Shown: positions 1 to 8,156, counted from the first letter of the stretch. The stretch is 17,681 nucleotides of DNA from Clostridium collagenovorans DSM 3089 (GCF_900130005.1 NZ_FQXP01000019.1:1-17681); one strand, 5' to 3'. Numbers and translations: made by a program. The notes: generated from the sequence alone by a model not told the origin.

Positions 1-65
1 TCAGTCGGTAGAGCACATGACTTTTAATCATGGTGTCCGGGGTTCGATCCCCCGGTGGATCACCA
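1..65 (+). tRNA. tRNA-Lys (TTT), 5' end outside window
   Basis: This is the 3' part of a tRNA: D-arm remainder, anticodon loop CTTTTAA (anticodon TTT, lysine), T-loop TTCGATC, the 3' acceptor strand, discriminator A and an encoded CCA at 63-65. The first bases (5' acceptor strand and start of the D-stem) lie before position 1. It is the first visible member of a five-tRNA cluster. Confidence 0.95.
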
Positions 66-68
66 AAT

Positions 69-152
69 GCAGATGTGGCGGAATTGGCAGACGCACTAGA
101 CTTAGGATCTAGCGCCTTAGGCGTGGGGGTTCGACTCCCTTCATCTGCACCA
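69..152 (+). tRNA. tRNA-Leu (TAG)
   Basis: A complete class II tRNA of 84 nt including the encoded CCA. The acceptor GCAGATG pairs with CATCTGC. The anticodon loop CTTAGGA gives anticodon TAG at 103-105, which reads CUN leucine codons. A long variable arm follows, as expected for leucine. It lies 3 nt after tRNA-Lys and 2 nt before tRNA-Gly, so the genes are cotranscribed and processed. Confidence 0.96.
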
Positions 153-154
153 AT

Positions 155-230
155 GCGGAAATAGCTCAGTTGATAGAGCGCCACCTTGCCAAGGTGGAGG
201 TCGCGGGTTTGAGCCCCGTTTTCCGCTCCA
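155..230 (+). tRNA. tRNA-Gly (GCC) with altered D-loop/T-loop contact
   Basis: Complete 76-nt tRNA with encoded CCA. Acceptor GCGGAAA pairs with TTTCCGC, and loop TTGCCAA gives anticodon GCC at 188-190. The D-loop reads AGTTGATA, with A at 173 where G19 is normal. The T-loop reads TTTGAGC, with T at 210 where C56 is normal. The two changes are complementary, so the 19-56 tertiary pair becomes A-U instead of G-C. The other tRNAs here whose loops are visible keep G19 and C56. Confidence 0.95.
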
Positions 231-248
231 ATTTTAAAAATAATCCAT

Positions 249-322
249 GCGGGTGTAGCTCAATGGTAGAGTTCCAGCCTTCCAAGCTGGCTGTGAGAGT
301 TCGATTCTCTTCACCCGCTCCA
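249..322 (+). tRNA. tRNA-Gly (TCC)
   Basis: Complete 74-nt tRNA with encoded CCA. Acceptor GCGGGTG pairs with CACCCGC. Anticodon stem CCAGC/GCTGG encloses loop CTTCCAA, anticodon TCC at 281-283. The T-loop TTCGATT and the GG in the D-loop are canonical. Together with the GCC isoacceptor upstream it covers the glycine codon box. Confidence 0.96.
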
Positions 323-383
323 TTACCATATAAGAATGGTAACGCAAATAAAGTTCACTTAAGCTTAGAAATAAGTTTAAGGA

Positions 384-460
384 GCACCCATAGCTCAGTT
401 GGATAGAGCGACAGACTTCGAATCTGCAGGTCGCAGGTTCAAATCCTGCTGGGTGCACCA
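384..460 (+). tRNA. tRNA-Arg (TCG)
   Basis: Complete 77-nt tRNA with encoded CCA. Acceptor GCACCCA pairs with TGGGTGC. Loop CTTCGAA gives anticodon TCG, arginine CGN family. The outermost anticodon-stem pair is an A-C mismatch, but the rest of the cloverleaf is sound. It is the last gene of the cluster, 61 nt after tRNA-Gly(TCC) and followed by a terminator. Confidence 0.94.
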
Positions 461-496
461 AGGAAATGTACATATAACGTAGGGTAGAACATCTTA

Positions 497-533
497 TACT
501 TCACTAAGCGGGCACTTAGTGAAGTATTTTTTT
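497..533 (+). terminator. Intrinsic terminator of the tRNA operon
   Basis: A perfect 12-bp stem (497-508 with 515-526, arm TACTTCACTAAG) with a 6-nt loop CGGGCA is followed directly by a run of seven T. It ends the tRNA transcript. Confidence 0.93.
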
Positions 534-904
534 ATTTTTTGAAGTTTTTAAGGTTTAAAGATACTGGGACAGGCTTTGAAAAGATTTAAAAAAGGTCTAA
601 GTAGATTTTAAGTTTAAGTAGATTTTAAATAGAGAACATTATAAAGGGTATATTAAAATATAAAATTATAAGATGTACTTAGGATTAAATTTGTAATATA
701 TTTGATATAATAAGTATAGAAAATACATGGATAAATAAATAGGTTGAAATTAGAGAGGGATATTTACAATAAAACATTGGATTTAAATAACATAAGGAAT
801 TTTAATTGAGATACTAATATTAGGATACTGATTATTAGGAGAATGAATTTAAGATTTAATATTGAAAAGTGTATATTAGAATTAAGAAAGGAGTAGAAAC
901 AACA
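534..904 (+). other. AT-rich intergenic region
   Basis: No coding sequence is supported in this stretch between the tRNA terminator and the DUF188 gene. The only recognisable signals are an extended -10 promoter-like site at 703-711 and the ribosome binding site AAAGGAG (887-893) of the next gene. Confidence 0.5.
703..711 (+). promoter_or_regulatory. Possible extended -10 promoter for the DUF188 gene
   Basis: The sequence TGATATAAT fits the extended -10 form TGnTATAAT. No convincing -35 hexamer lies at normal spacing, which extended -10 promoters can tolerate. It is about 195 nt upstream of the start codon at 905, so the assignment is tentative. Confidence 0.3.
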
Positions 905-1363
905 ATGAGAGTAATAGTTGATGGAGATGCATGTCCTGGTAGAGATTTAATAGAAAAGGCTGCAAAGGAAAGAGATGTAGAAGTTATTATATATTGCAGT
1001 ATAGATCACATGATAGTCAGTGATTATGCAGAGGTAAGGTATGTTGATAAAGGATCACAAATGGTGGATATGAAGGTAAGTAATGAAGCTAAAAAGTATG
1101 ATATAGTTGTATCTCAAGATTATGGGGTAGCAGCAATGGTTTTAGCTAAAGGGGCAAGTGCTATTAGCACTAAAGGAAAGTTATTTACTAATGAAAATAT
1201 AGAAGGATTACTATTCCAAAGACATATATCAGCCAAGGTTAGAAAATCAGGCGGGAGGTATGCTAATCCTAAAAAGAGAACTAAGGATGATGATGATAAA
1301 TTATATGAGAATTTATGCAGACTTATAGATAGAAATAAGATACTTTGCCAAAATGAAAATTAG
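905..1363 (+). CDS. YaiI/YqxD (UPF0178, DUF188) family protein
   Basis: A 152-residue protein that starts MRVIVDGDACPGRDLIEKAA, the conserved N-terminus of the DUF188/UPF0178 family, with the family signature VDGDACP near residues 4-10. The core continues with VSQDYGVAAMVLAKGA and a basic RKSGGRYANPKKRT tail. The fold is thought to be PIN-like; its cellular function is not established. I chose ATG 905 over an in-frame GTG at 869 because AAAGGAG at 887-893 sits 11 nt before it and homologues begin at this Met. The gene appears monocistronic, with long AT-rich spacers on both sides. The family call is strong; any nuclease activity would be inference from the fold. Confidence 0.9.
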   Translation: MRVIVDGDACPGRDLIEKAAKERDVEVIIYCSIDHMIVSDYAEVRYVDKGSQMVDMKVSNEAKKYDIVVSQDYGVAAMVLAKGASAISTKGKLFTNENIEGLLFQRHISAKVRKSGGRYANPKKRTKDDDDKLYENLCRLIDRNKILCQNEN

Positions 1364-1580
1364 TTTTATAATAGAATATGTACATATGCAATATGTGCAT
1401 AAGGAATAAGTGAGAAGTATAAAAATATGATCAATAAATTTGTATAAGTATTTATTTAAAATGAGTGCTTAATACATAAAACGAGTGAATATTTGACCTT
1501 TGAATAAATAATTTATAGTTAATTATCTATATATGAAAAATTTTGTTGATAATTGTGTTACGATTTCCTTTATAGAGTTC

Positions 1581-1609
1581 TGTTACATATTATGGAAAGG
1601 TAGTATAAT
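1581..1609 (+). promoter_or_regulatory. Possible promoter of the triple-tyrosine protein gene
   Basis: A consensus -10 TATAAT lies at 1604-1609, 36 nt upstream of the start codon. The -35 at about 17-nt spacing (TGTTAC, 1581-1586) is poor, so the site rests mainly on the -10. Confidence 0.4.
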
Positions 1610-1645
1610 AAAATAGGAACATAAAGGGAATTGGGGGGCCAAAAT

Positions 1646-3199
1646 ATGAATGAATTTAACATAAAAATTGAAGAATTTAGTCCTCAAAAGAAAGATCGAA
1701 TAAAATTATTGATTACTATAGAGAATGAGGGGAACGAAGAATTATTATATAAGGTTTTGATAGGTCATAATGGCAAATGGAGTTTAATTAGAGATTATTC
1801 CTTAGAAAATAAAGTTATTTGGGAGGGAGACCTTAAGGGGCATTATATGGTTATGGTTCAAGCGAAGGAAAAGTACAGTAATAAACCTTTTGATTATACA
1901 GAAAGGATTGAGTACGTTATAGGACAGGAAGAAAATAAGGAAATAGAAAGAGATTTAGAAATAACCTCATTTGCTTGTCTTAATGAGAAAAAGATTACAG
2001 GTGAATATATAACATTTGAGGTAGCTACAATACAAAAACCATTTAGGTCGGTACTTTATAAGTTTATTAAAATTTCTGAAGATGGGGATATGGAAATTAT
2101 AAGAGATTACTCTGAGGATAATTATCTATCTTATATAGAAAAGTTACCAGGGAAATATAAATTATTGGCTATTGTAAAATATAGTGATAGTGATAGGGAA
2201 TTTGATGATAGAGCAGTGGTTTCTTATGAAGTAAAGCCTTGTGATAAGGTATTCATACATAACTTCACAAAATTCAATAAGGAAACTAATGAAGTTGAAG
2301 AAATAGAAAATCTATATAATTCAGGGGTTATAGGTTCAGAAGAAAGATATAGAGATATAGCAAATAAACCAACGTATCTTAGAGACAAGCTATTATTAAT
2401 AGAAGCTCAATATGGAGAAGGTATAGAAGAATTTTCATTTCTTGTGAAGAAGGATGGTAAGGTTATACATTCGGATAGAAATATTTTAAGAAATTATATT
2501 TATTTTACTCCAAATGAAAATGGAAACTATGTAATTGAAACAAGAGTAAAGGATAATAGAAGTGAAGAGTGTGTTGAAGGAATAGCAGAATTTAGAGTTT
2601 TGGATTATAGACCAGCTTCTATTGAATATGTTCTTAAAAGTGCAAGTAGTGGATATATTGTTGGTAAAAATATATGCTTTGAGACTATAACAGATCGTAA
2701 TAATGAAACTTTATGTAAGTACAAGGTATTTATAGATGGAAACTTTGTTGAAGAAGTAGAATACGATTACAATAAGCAATTTGTATTTGTTCCAAGATGT
2801 GCAGGTAAATATTCATTCCATTTCTTAGTTAAGAATGAAATGAGTACAGCTGAGTATGATGAATTAAAGGTTGTTCAGCTATTTGTACAAGAAGAAGTTA
2901 ATATAGAGAATATAAGAATAGTATGTGATAAAGAAACTATTGTAGAGGGGGACCCAGTTACATTCTTTGCAGAGTGTGATGGAGAAGCATCTCCTTTATA
3001 TGAATTTTATATGATGACTAAGGGTGAATGGAGAAAAGTACAAGGATATAGTAGAAAAAACTATTATACATTTATACCATTTAAGGCTGATGTATATAGA
3101 TTTTTAATGTTGTGCAAAAATCCAAAAAGCGATAATGAATATGATGCTTTTTCACAATGTGAATTTAAAGTTGAAAAATACAGAGAAGTTTGTGTATAA
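1646..3199 (+). CDS. Triple-tyrosine-motif (Y_Y_Y-like) repeat protein
   Basis: A 517-residue protein built almost entirely of five diverged beta-rich repeats of about 90-100 residues (roughly 1-92, 98-197, 198-318, 320-413, 415-512). Each repeat ends in a related pattern G-x-Y-x-x-x-x-x-V-K followed by an acidic or Ser-rich turn, for example GKYKLLAIVKYSDSD and GKYSFHFLVKNEMST. This resembles the triple-tyrosine (Y_Y_Y) domain found as sensor or accessory modules in Firmicutes proteins. There is no signal peptide, membrane helix or enzymatic domain, so it is probably cytoplasmic. ATG 1646 was chosen over the upstream in-frame TTG at 1631 because the purine run TTGGGGGG (1631-1638) is an ideal Shine-Dalgarno for 1646. 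The molecular function is unknown. Confidence 0.8.
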   Translation: MNEFNIKIEEFSPQKKDRIKLLITIENEGNEELLYKVLIGHNGKWSLIRDYSLENKVIWEGDLKGHYMVMVQAKEKYSNKPFDYTERIEYVIGQEENKEIERDLEITSFACLNEKKITGEYITFEVATIQKPFRSVLYKFIKISEDGDMEIIRDYSEDNYLSYIEKLPGKYKLLAIVKYSDSDREFDDRAVVSYEVKPCDKVFIHNFTKFNKETNEVEEIENLYNSGVIGSEERYRDIANKPTYLRDKLLLIEAQYGEGIEEFSFLVKKDGKVIHSDRNILRNYIYFTPNENGNYVIETRVKDNRSEECVEGIAEFRVLDYRPASIEYVLKSASSGYIVGKNICFETITDRNNETLCKYKVFIDGNFVEEVEYDYNKQFVFVPRCAGKYSFHFLVKNEMSTAEYDELKVVQLFVQEEVNIENIRIVCDKETIVEGDPVTFFAECDGEASPLYEFYMMTKGEWRKVQGYSRKNYYTFIPFKADVYRFLMLCKNPKSDNEYDAFSQCEFKVEKYREVCV

Positions 3200-3622
3200 T
3201 TAATATGATGCGCTGATATATTTGGTATAATATATACTAAGTATGTCAGTTTTTTATTTAAGTTAATTATTTATAGATTTATGATTTAAGAATAAAGGCT
3301 AGATTTATGTAACAATAAGTGAATTAATAAATTATTATTAGATAAGTTACAGATTTATAAGGTTTTTAAAATAAAGCTATGATATAAAAAGTATATAGAT
3401 TAAGAAATTAGCTACTAATGAAGCTGAATGTAGAAATTACATTACTTAAGAAGTAAGTATATGAGACTTATAGGATTCATTCTAAGTTATATAATAGCTG
3501 ATGTTCAGATTAATTTGAGTATATATTGTATAATTAGAGTATATAAGTACACTTTTAATAATGAGTTTATAAATTAATAAATAAGCACATAATATAAATG
3601 TAGAGGAAAGGACGTTTTACAT
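3200..3622 (+). other. AT-rich intergenic region
   Basis: No ORF is supported. An extended -10-like TGGTATAAT occurs at 3223-3231 without a clear -35 box, and the ribosome binding site of the next gene (AGAGGAAAGGA, about 3602-3612) closes the region. I see no clear terminator after the preceding gene. Confidence 0.4.
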
Positions 3623-4339
3623 ATGGAAAGATTAGATAAGGTATTAGCTAATGTTGGCTATGGAACTAGAAAAGAAGTTAAAATACTAACTAAAAAGGGT
3701 GAGGTATTAGTTAATGGTAAAATAGTTAAGGATAGTAGTGCTAAGGTAGATCCTTATAAGGATGACATAACTGTATCAGGTGAGAAGGTATTATATAGAG
3801 AGTTTATATATTTAATGATGAATAAACCAGATGGAGTTGTATCAGCAACCTTTGATAATTACGATGAAACAGTTATTGATTTATTAGATGAGGAGTATAA
3901 GGTTTTTGAACCATTCCCAATAGGAAGACTAGACAAGGATACTGTTGGATTGCTACTTATAACTAATGATGGTGCATTGAATCATAAACTTATTTCACCT
4001 AAGAATCATGTAGATAAGGTATATTATGCTGAAATAGATAAGGCAGTAAATGAGAAAGACGTTGCGGCCTTCAAAAATGGTATTGTTTTAGATGATGGAT
4101 ACAAATGCATGCCAGGTAAGTTAGAGATATTAAAGGCTGATGAGGATGGCTCAGAAGTGTTAGTCACTATACAAGAAGGAAAGTTCCATCAAGTAAAAAG
4201 AATGTTTAAAAGTAGAGATAAAGAAGTTGTATATTTAAGAAGAGAAAGTTTTGGTCCTTTAAAGTTGGATGAGAGTATAGATGAAGGATTTTTCAGAGAG
4301 TTAACTCCAGAAGAGGTAGAAGCACTACAAAGTGTATAA
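3623..4339 (+). CDS. RsuA-family 16S rRNA pseudouridine synthase
   Basis: A 238-residue protein with the two-domain layout of small-subunit pseudouridine synthases. The N-terminal S4 RNA-binding domain is at about residues 1-60 (MERLDKVLANVGYGTRKEVK). The RsuA/RluB/E/F catalytic domain carries GRLDKDTVGLLLITNDG at about 101-117, with D104 the expected catalytic aspartate. The C-terminal EGKFHQVKRMF motif is also typical. RsuA isomerises U516 of 16S rRNA (E. coli numbering). Length and motifs match full-length family members. The ATG is preceded by AGAGGAAAGGA. The paralogous RluB/E/F branch is less likely because of the size and the short C-terminus, but exact site specificity cannot be read from sequence. 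Confidence 0.9.
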   Translation: MERLDKVLANVGYGTRKEVKILTKKGEVLVNGKIVKDSSAKVDPYKDDITVSGEKVLYREFIYLMMNKPDGVVSATFDNYDETVIDLLDEEYKVFEPFPIGRLDKDTVGLLLITNDGALNHKLISPKNHVDKVYYAEIDKAVNEKDVAAFKNGIVLDDGYKCMPGKLEILKADEDGSEVLVTIQEGKFHQVKRMFKSRDKEVVYLRRESFGPLKLDESIDEGFFRELTPEEVEALQSV

Positions 4340-4400
4340 AGGTTCCCACCACATCTTTCGACAAGTTAACAAAAAGTTATTAAAAAAATTTAAAAAATAC

Positions 4401-4429
4401 TTGAAACATATTAAAAAGTTTATTATAAT
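4401..4429 (+). promoter_or_regulatory. Near-consensus sigma-A promoter with no ORF behind it
   Basis: TTGAAA (4401-4406), a 17-nt spacer, and TATAAT (4424-4429). Transcription would begin near 4434-4437. No coding sequence follows for more than 600 nt; instead a foldable segment begins at the predicted start point. Confidence 0.75.
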
Positions 4430-4433
4430 AATA

Positions 4434-4652
4434 AATGTAGATGAAGTATAAAAGTACCCCCTTTTATATATTAATCAACAACTCATCCCCAAAAAGATAA
4501 TAATTCATGTAGCAAAATATCGAAAATCCCCTGATATAAGGTACCTAGCTTAGCTTGGTACCTTATACACTTTATATGGGGAAATCGTAATTCAAATTTC
4601 GAAGATACTACCTTAAAATGGTATAAATTTAGTCGGTGTGCATATCTATATT
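4434..4652 (+). ncRNA. Candidate structured non-coding RNA, about 220 nt (possibly 6S-like)
   Basis: The segment begins where the promoter at 4401-4429 should start transcription. Its ends pair: AATGTAGAT (4434-4442) with ATCTATATT (4644-4652), 9 bp with one G.U. Inside, GTACCCC (4454-4460) pairs with GGTGTGC (4635-4641) with one mismatch. A long central arm has CGA/TCG, TCCCC/GGGGA (4527-4531 with 4578-4582) and a perfect 10-bp ATAAGGTACC/GGTACCTTAT hairpin (4536-4545 with 4557-4566). A short TACC/GGTA hairpin lies on the 3' side. A closing stem, central opening, terminal arm and small 3'-side hairpin resemble 6S RNA architecture, but I cannot confirm the family. No clear U-tract terminator follows. 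Confidence 0.45.
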
Positions 4653-5247
4653 AAAATCTAAAAAAGTATTTTTCAGTTGAATTAAAAAATAAAATTAATA
4701 AAAATCACTAAAACATTGTAATATAAGGACTTTAAAACTATAATAATGTAAGTAGATTAATTTGGAAATAAGATGAAGATATTTTTTATTATAAATTTAA
4801 CTTTAAGGATTAGAATTTAATATGATAAATTTTATTAAAGTATAAATTATTTATAATAGAGTTGTGCAAAATACATGTAGTCAAATAAATTAATTATATA
4901 TAGTCTTCAATTGATAGTTTATATATGTAGTTATAAGCTTATTTGTTAAATCGCTAAATTGAAATCTACAATATTATCTATCATTTATTGAAATATATAA
5001 TTAAAAACATTTTTAAGATTTAAGAAGATTATAAGAGAGTTTTATGTTAAAACTTTCTTATAGAGAAATTGAGAAAATTATTGAATTTAGTTATAGCATT
5101 ATATCTTTAATTAATGAGGAGCTATGCTATTTAATTGACATAAATAAAATAAGTAAAGACCTTTGAGAAAACGGGGCATATAATAAGTTAATAAGAGATG
5201 CAGCAATGCTATTAAGATGTGACTTTAAGAAGAAAGGAGAAAATTAA
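4653..5247 (+). other. AT-rich intergenic region upstream of rnr
   Basis: Mostly featureless AT-rich sequence. It holds one 40-codon ORF (5044-5166), a lone -10-like TATAAT at 5179-5184 that could belong to rnr, and the rnr ribosome binding site AAAGGAGA (5233-5240). secG, which often precedes rnr in Firmicutes, is not present here. Confidence 0.5.
5044..5166 (+). CDS. Possible 40-residue ORF or gene remnant
   Basis: The reading frame from ATG 5044 gives a 40-residue peptide beginning MLKLSYREIEKIIEFSYSI and ending at TGA 5164-5166. The composition looks more protein-like than the surrounding AT-rich spacer. The start LSYREIE is faintly reminiscent of LuxR-type or other helix-turn-helix regulators, so it could be the N-terminal stump of a decayed regulator. 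The Shine-Dalgarno (AAGAGAG) is weak. It may equally be chance. Confidence 0.25.
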   Translation: MLKLSYREIEKIIEFSYSIISLINEELCYLIDINKISKDL

Positions 5248-7479
5248 ATGAAAGAAATTAGAGAGATACTATTAAACTTCATGACAGAACAGGCATATAA
5301 GCCTATGAATTTAAAGGAACTTTCTAAAGTTTTTGATATTCGTAAGGGCGAATTGAAAGACTTTAAAAAGATTTTAAAGTATATGGAGGAAGATGGAGAA
5401 ATAGTTCAAACAACGGAAGAGACATATGCATGTCCAGAAAGATTAGGACTAGTAAGAGGTAAATTCCAAGGACATCAAAAGGGATTTGGCTTCGTAATTT
5501 GTGAAGAAGAAAGACCGGATATATTTATACCTATTTCAGGGGTTAACAGTGCCATGAATGGAGATAAGGTATATGTAAGAATAGAGAGAGAAGAAGCTAA
5601 TGGTAGAAAGTGTGAAGGTGAGATAGTTAGAATTATAGAAAGAGCCAACACTGTTACCATAGGAATTTATGAGGACAGCAAAAACTTTGGATTTGTAGTG
5701 CCTGATGATAAGAGAATATATAACGATATATTTATACCTAAGGAAAAAAACATGAATGCAAAATCAGGTCAAATAGTTGTATGTGAAATTTACAAGTGGC
5801 CAGAGAATAGAAGAAATCCAGAGGGTAAAATAATAGAGGTCTTAGGTAATAAGGGAGATAGAGGTTTAGATATTCTTACTATAATAAGAAAACATAAGCT
5901 TCCTGAGGAGTTCTCAACTAAGGTTTTAGACTATGCTGAGGCAATAAGCGAAGAAATACCAGATGCAGAATATAAAAGAAGAAAAGATTTAAGAGATGTA
6001 ATGATGGTAACTATAGATGGTGAGGATGCAAAGGACTTAGACGATGCTGTATCCTTAGAAAAACTTCCAAATGGTAACTATAGTTTAGGAGTACACATTG
6101 CTGACGTTTCTCATTATGTTAAAGAAAAGAATCCACTGGATAAGGAAGCTTTAAAAAGAGGTACATCAGTTTATTTAATTGATAGAGTTATACCAATGCT
6201 ACCTAAAAAGCTTTCAAATGGAATATGTAGTTTAAATCCACAGGTGGATAGATTAACTTTAAGCTGTATAATGGAAATAGATTCAAAGGGTAAAGTTGTA
6301 TCTCATGAAATAGCTGAAAGTATAATAAGAACTAATGAAAGAATGACTTATACAGATGTAACAAAGATTTTAAGAGATAAGGATAAAGAATTAATTGAGA
6401 AATATGATTATTTATATGAAACTTTTAAAAACATGGAAGAGCTTTGTGGCATTTTAAATAAAAAGAGAATGGACAGAGGCGGTATAGACTTTGACTTTGA
6501 AGAATGTAAAATAATATTAAATGAATTTGGAAAGCCTATTGATATAAAGCCATATGAGAGAGCTGTAGCAAATAGAATGATAGAAGAGTTTATGCTTGTA
6601 GCTAATGAAACAGTAGCGGAGTATATGTACTGGACTAAGGTTCCATTTGTATATAGAATTCACGAAGATCCAGATGAGGAAAAACTAATGCATTTTGCTG
6701 AGTTTATTCATAATTTAGGATATATATATAAGAATACTCAACAGGTTCATCCAAAACATCTTCAACAAATATTAGAAGAAGTAAAGGGTAAAAAGGAAGA
6801 AGTTGTAGTAAGTACTTTAATGCTTCGTTCTATGATGAAGGCTAAGTACTCACCAGAGTGTATAGGACACTTTGGATTAGCAGCTAGATACTATTGTCAC
6901 TTTACATCTCCAATAAGAAGATATCCAGACTTAATTATTCATAGGATAATTAAGGAATATATAAATGGAAGAATCGACGAAAAGAAAATCACTAGATTAA
7001 AGGGTGAAGTTGAAATAGCATCACAACAATCCTCAGAGAGAGAAAGAGCTGCTATGGAAGCTGAGAGAGAAGTAGACGATTTAAAGAAAGCAGAATACAT
7101 GAGCGAGAAAATTGGAGAAGAATTCACAGGAATCATTTCTTCAGTTACAGGCTTTGGATTATTCGTAGAGCTTCCTAATACAATTGAAGGATTAATTCAT
7201 ATAAATAATTTAGATGACGATTATTATATATATGATGAAAGACATCTTTGCTTAATTGGAGAGCATACTAAAAAAGTATATAAATTAGGTGAAGAAGTAA
7301 AAATAGTTGTAAGTAAAGTAGATTTAGATAATCACGAAATTTACTTTGAGTTTGCAAAAGAAAACAAAGAAGATGCAAACTTTGAAGAAATAAAAGATTA
7401 TATAAGAAACATGAAGGAAGAAAATAAAACTAAAGAAGTAATTGTAGAGAATGAGACATTACATGAAGATTTAGAATAA
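5248..7479 (+). CDS. rnr: Ribonuclease R
   Basis: A 743-residue 3'-5' exoribonuclease of the RNB family that degrades structured RNA and, with SmpB-tmRNA, non-stop mRNAs. Domains in order: N-terminal winged-helix region (about 1-65); two cold-shock OB folds (about 65-220, including GKFQGHQKGFGFVICEE); RNB catalytic domain (about 250-575) with the acidic cluster DGEDAKDLDDAV, in which D257, D263, D265 and D266 fit the metal-binding aspartates; the SPIRRYPDLIIHR motif at about 554-566; and a C-terminal S1 domain (about 622-705). It is full length and lacks a long lysine-rich tail. AAAGGAGA (5233-5240) precedes the ATG. smpB and ssrA lie downstream, the classic gene neighbourhood, though here they are separated by inserted genes. 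Confidence 0.97.
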   Translation: MKEIREILLNFMTEQAYKPMNLKELSKVFDIRKGELKDFKKILKYMEEDGEIVQTTEETYACPERLGLVRGKFQGHQKGFGFVICEEERPDIFIPISGVNSAMNGDKVYVRIEREEANGRKCEGEIVRIIERANTVTIGIYEDSKNFGFVVPDDKRIYNDIFIPKEKNMNAKSGQIVVCEIYKWPENRRNPEGKIIEVLGNKGDRGLDILTIIRKHKLPEEFSTKVLDYAEAISEEIPDAEYKRRKDLRDVMMVTIDGEDAKDLDDAVSLEKLPNGNYSLGVHIADVSHYVKEKNPLDKEALKRGTSVYLIDRVIPMLPKKLSNGICSLNPQVDRLTLSCIMEIDSKGKVVSHEIAESIIRTNERMTYTDVTKILRDKDKELIEKYDYLYETFKNMEELCGILNKKRMDRGGIDFDFEECKIILNEFGKPIDIKPYERAVANRMIEEFMLVANETVAEYMYWTKVPFVYRIHEDPDEEKLMHFAEFIHNLGYIYKNTQQVHPKHLQQILEEVKGKKEEVVVSTLMLRSMMKAKYSPECIGHFGLAARYYCHFTSPIRRYPDLIIHRIIKEYINGRIDEKKITRLKGEVEIASQQSSERERAAMEAEREVDDLKKAEYMSEKIGEEFTGIISSVTGFGLFVELPNTIEGLIHINNLDDDYYIYDERHLCLIGEHTKKVYKLGEEVKIVVSKVDLDNHEIYFEFAKENKEDANFEEIKDYIRNMKEENKTKEVIVENETLHEDLE

Positions 7480-7600
7480 AAGTATAAGAGCTTAATGAAT
7501 AAAAAATATAAGTATAAGTTAAATAAACTTAATAACTTATATTTATATATTCAATATGTTCATGTGAAATACTGAAGTTTAGTTAATAACTAAAAAATGT

Positions 7601-7644
7601 AACCTACAGAGTAGATATTAAAAAATTTACTCTGTAGGTTTTTT
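7601..7644 (+). terminator. Intrinsic terminator downstream of rnr
   Basis: A perfect 13-bp stem (7601-7613 with 7628-7640, arm AACCTACAGAGTA) with a 14-nt AT-rich loop is followed by a T tract. It lies 120 nt after the rnr stop codon. A weaker ATAAGTT/AACTTAT hairpin occurs in between. Confidence 0.85.
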
Positions 7645-7876
7645 CTTTGTACATATAAGCCCTAATTAATATTCTACATTTATATTAATCCTTGAATTTA
7701 TTCTATAATGAATCTTATATATAAAAAGAATGAAGATGATTTATTAGAATATATATTTTTCAATATTAAATCTACATCGTGGTAATTTATTATATATTAA
7801 ATTTTTTATGGTGATAAAAAAGAATAAAATGGGAAATTTATGACAAAATATTCTTCAATGTTAAGTAATAATTAAA

Positions 7877-7891
7877 TGATAATTATTAAAT
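7877..7891 (+). promoter_or_regulatory. Fur-box-like sequence
   Basis: TGATAATTATTAAAT matches 12 of 15 positions of the TGATAATNATTATCA Fur-box core. In such AT-rich DNA chance matches are likely. The site is about 160 nt upstream of the lipoprotein promoter, which is far for direct repression. Confidence 0.2.
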
Positions 7892-8051
7892 TAACAAAGA
7901 ATGCAGGAAAAATGTCTTTACATTTTATAAAAAAATTCAATTTAAATGGAAAAATGTCTAAATATTAAAAAGTAAAACCTTTAACGAATACTCAAAAGTG
8001 CAAAAAAAGTTGAAAAATCGAAAAAAGTTACGAAAAAGTATCAAGAAAAGT

Positions 8052-8080
8052 TTGAAAATTGCTTGTCCTTGTGTTAAAAT
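8052..8080 (+). promoter_or_regulatory. Sigma-A promoter of the FMN-binding lipoprotein gene
   Basis: TTGAAA (8052-8057), a 17-nt spacer, and TAAAAT (8075-8080). This would give a 5' leader of roughly 70 nt before the ATG at 8157. Confidence 0.75.
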
Positions 8081-8156
8081 AATATTAAATTTGAAACAAC
8101 ATTATTTACTTAAGGGTTATTATTAATTATTTTATTTAAGATCAGGAGGACAAGCA

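Larger units (their letters stand above)
7645..8156 (+). other. Intergenic region upstream of the FMN-binding lipoprotein
   Basis: No ORF. The stretch contains a Fur-box-like site at 7877-7891, a near-consensus promoter at 8052-8080 and an AGGAGGA ribosome binding site at 8144-8150. The interval between is low-complexity and A-rich. Confidence 0.6.

Noticed and set aside
170..473. Open frames on both strands across the tRNA cluster
   Set aside because: They run straight through three tRNA genes (Gly-GCC, Gly-TCC, Arg) and translate tRNA sequence; no ribosome binding site or protein-like pattern.
4434..4652. Firm annotation as 6S RNA
   Set aside because: The architecture is compatible, but I could not match enough conserved bases to the family; kept as an unnamed candidate RNA.
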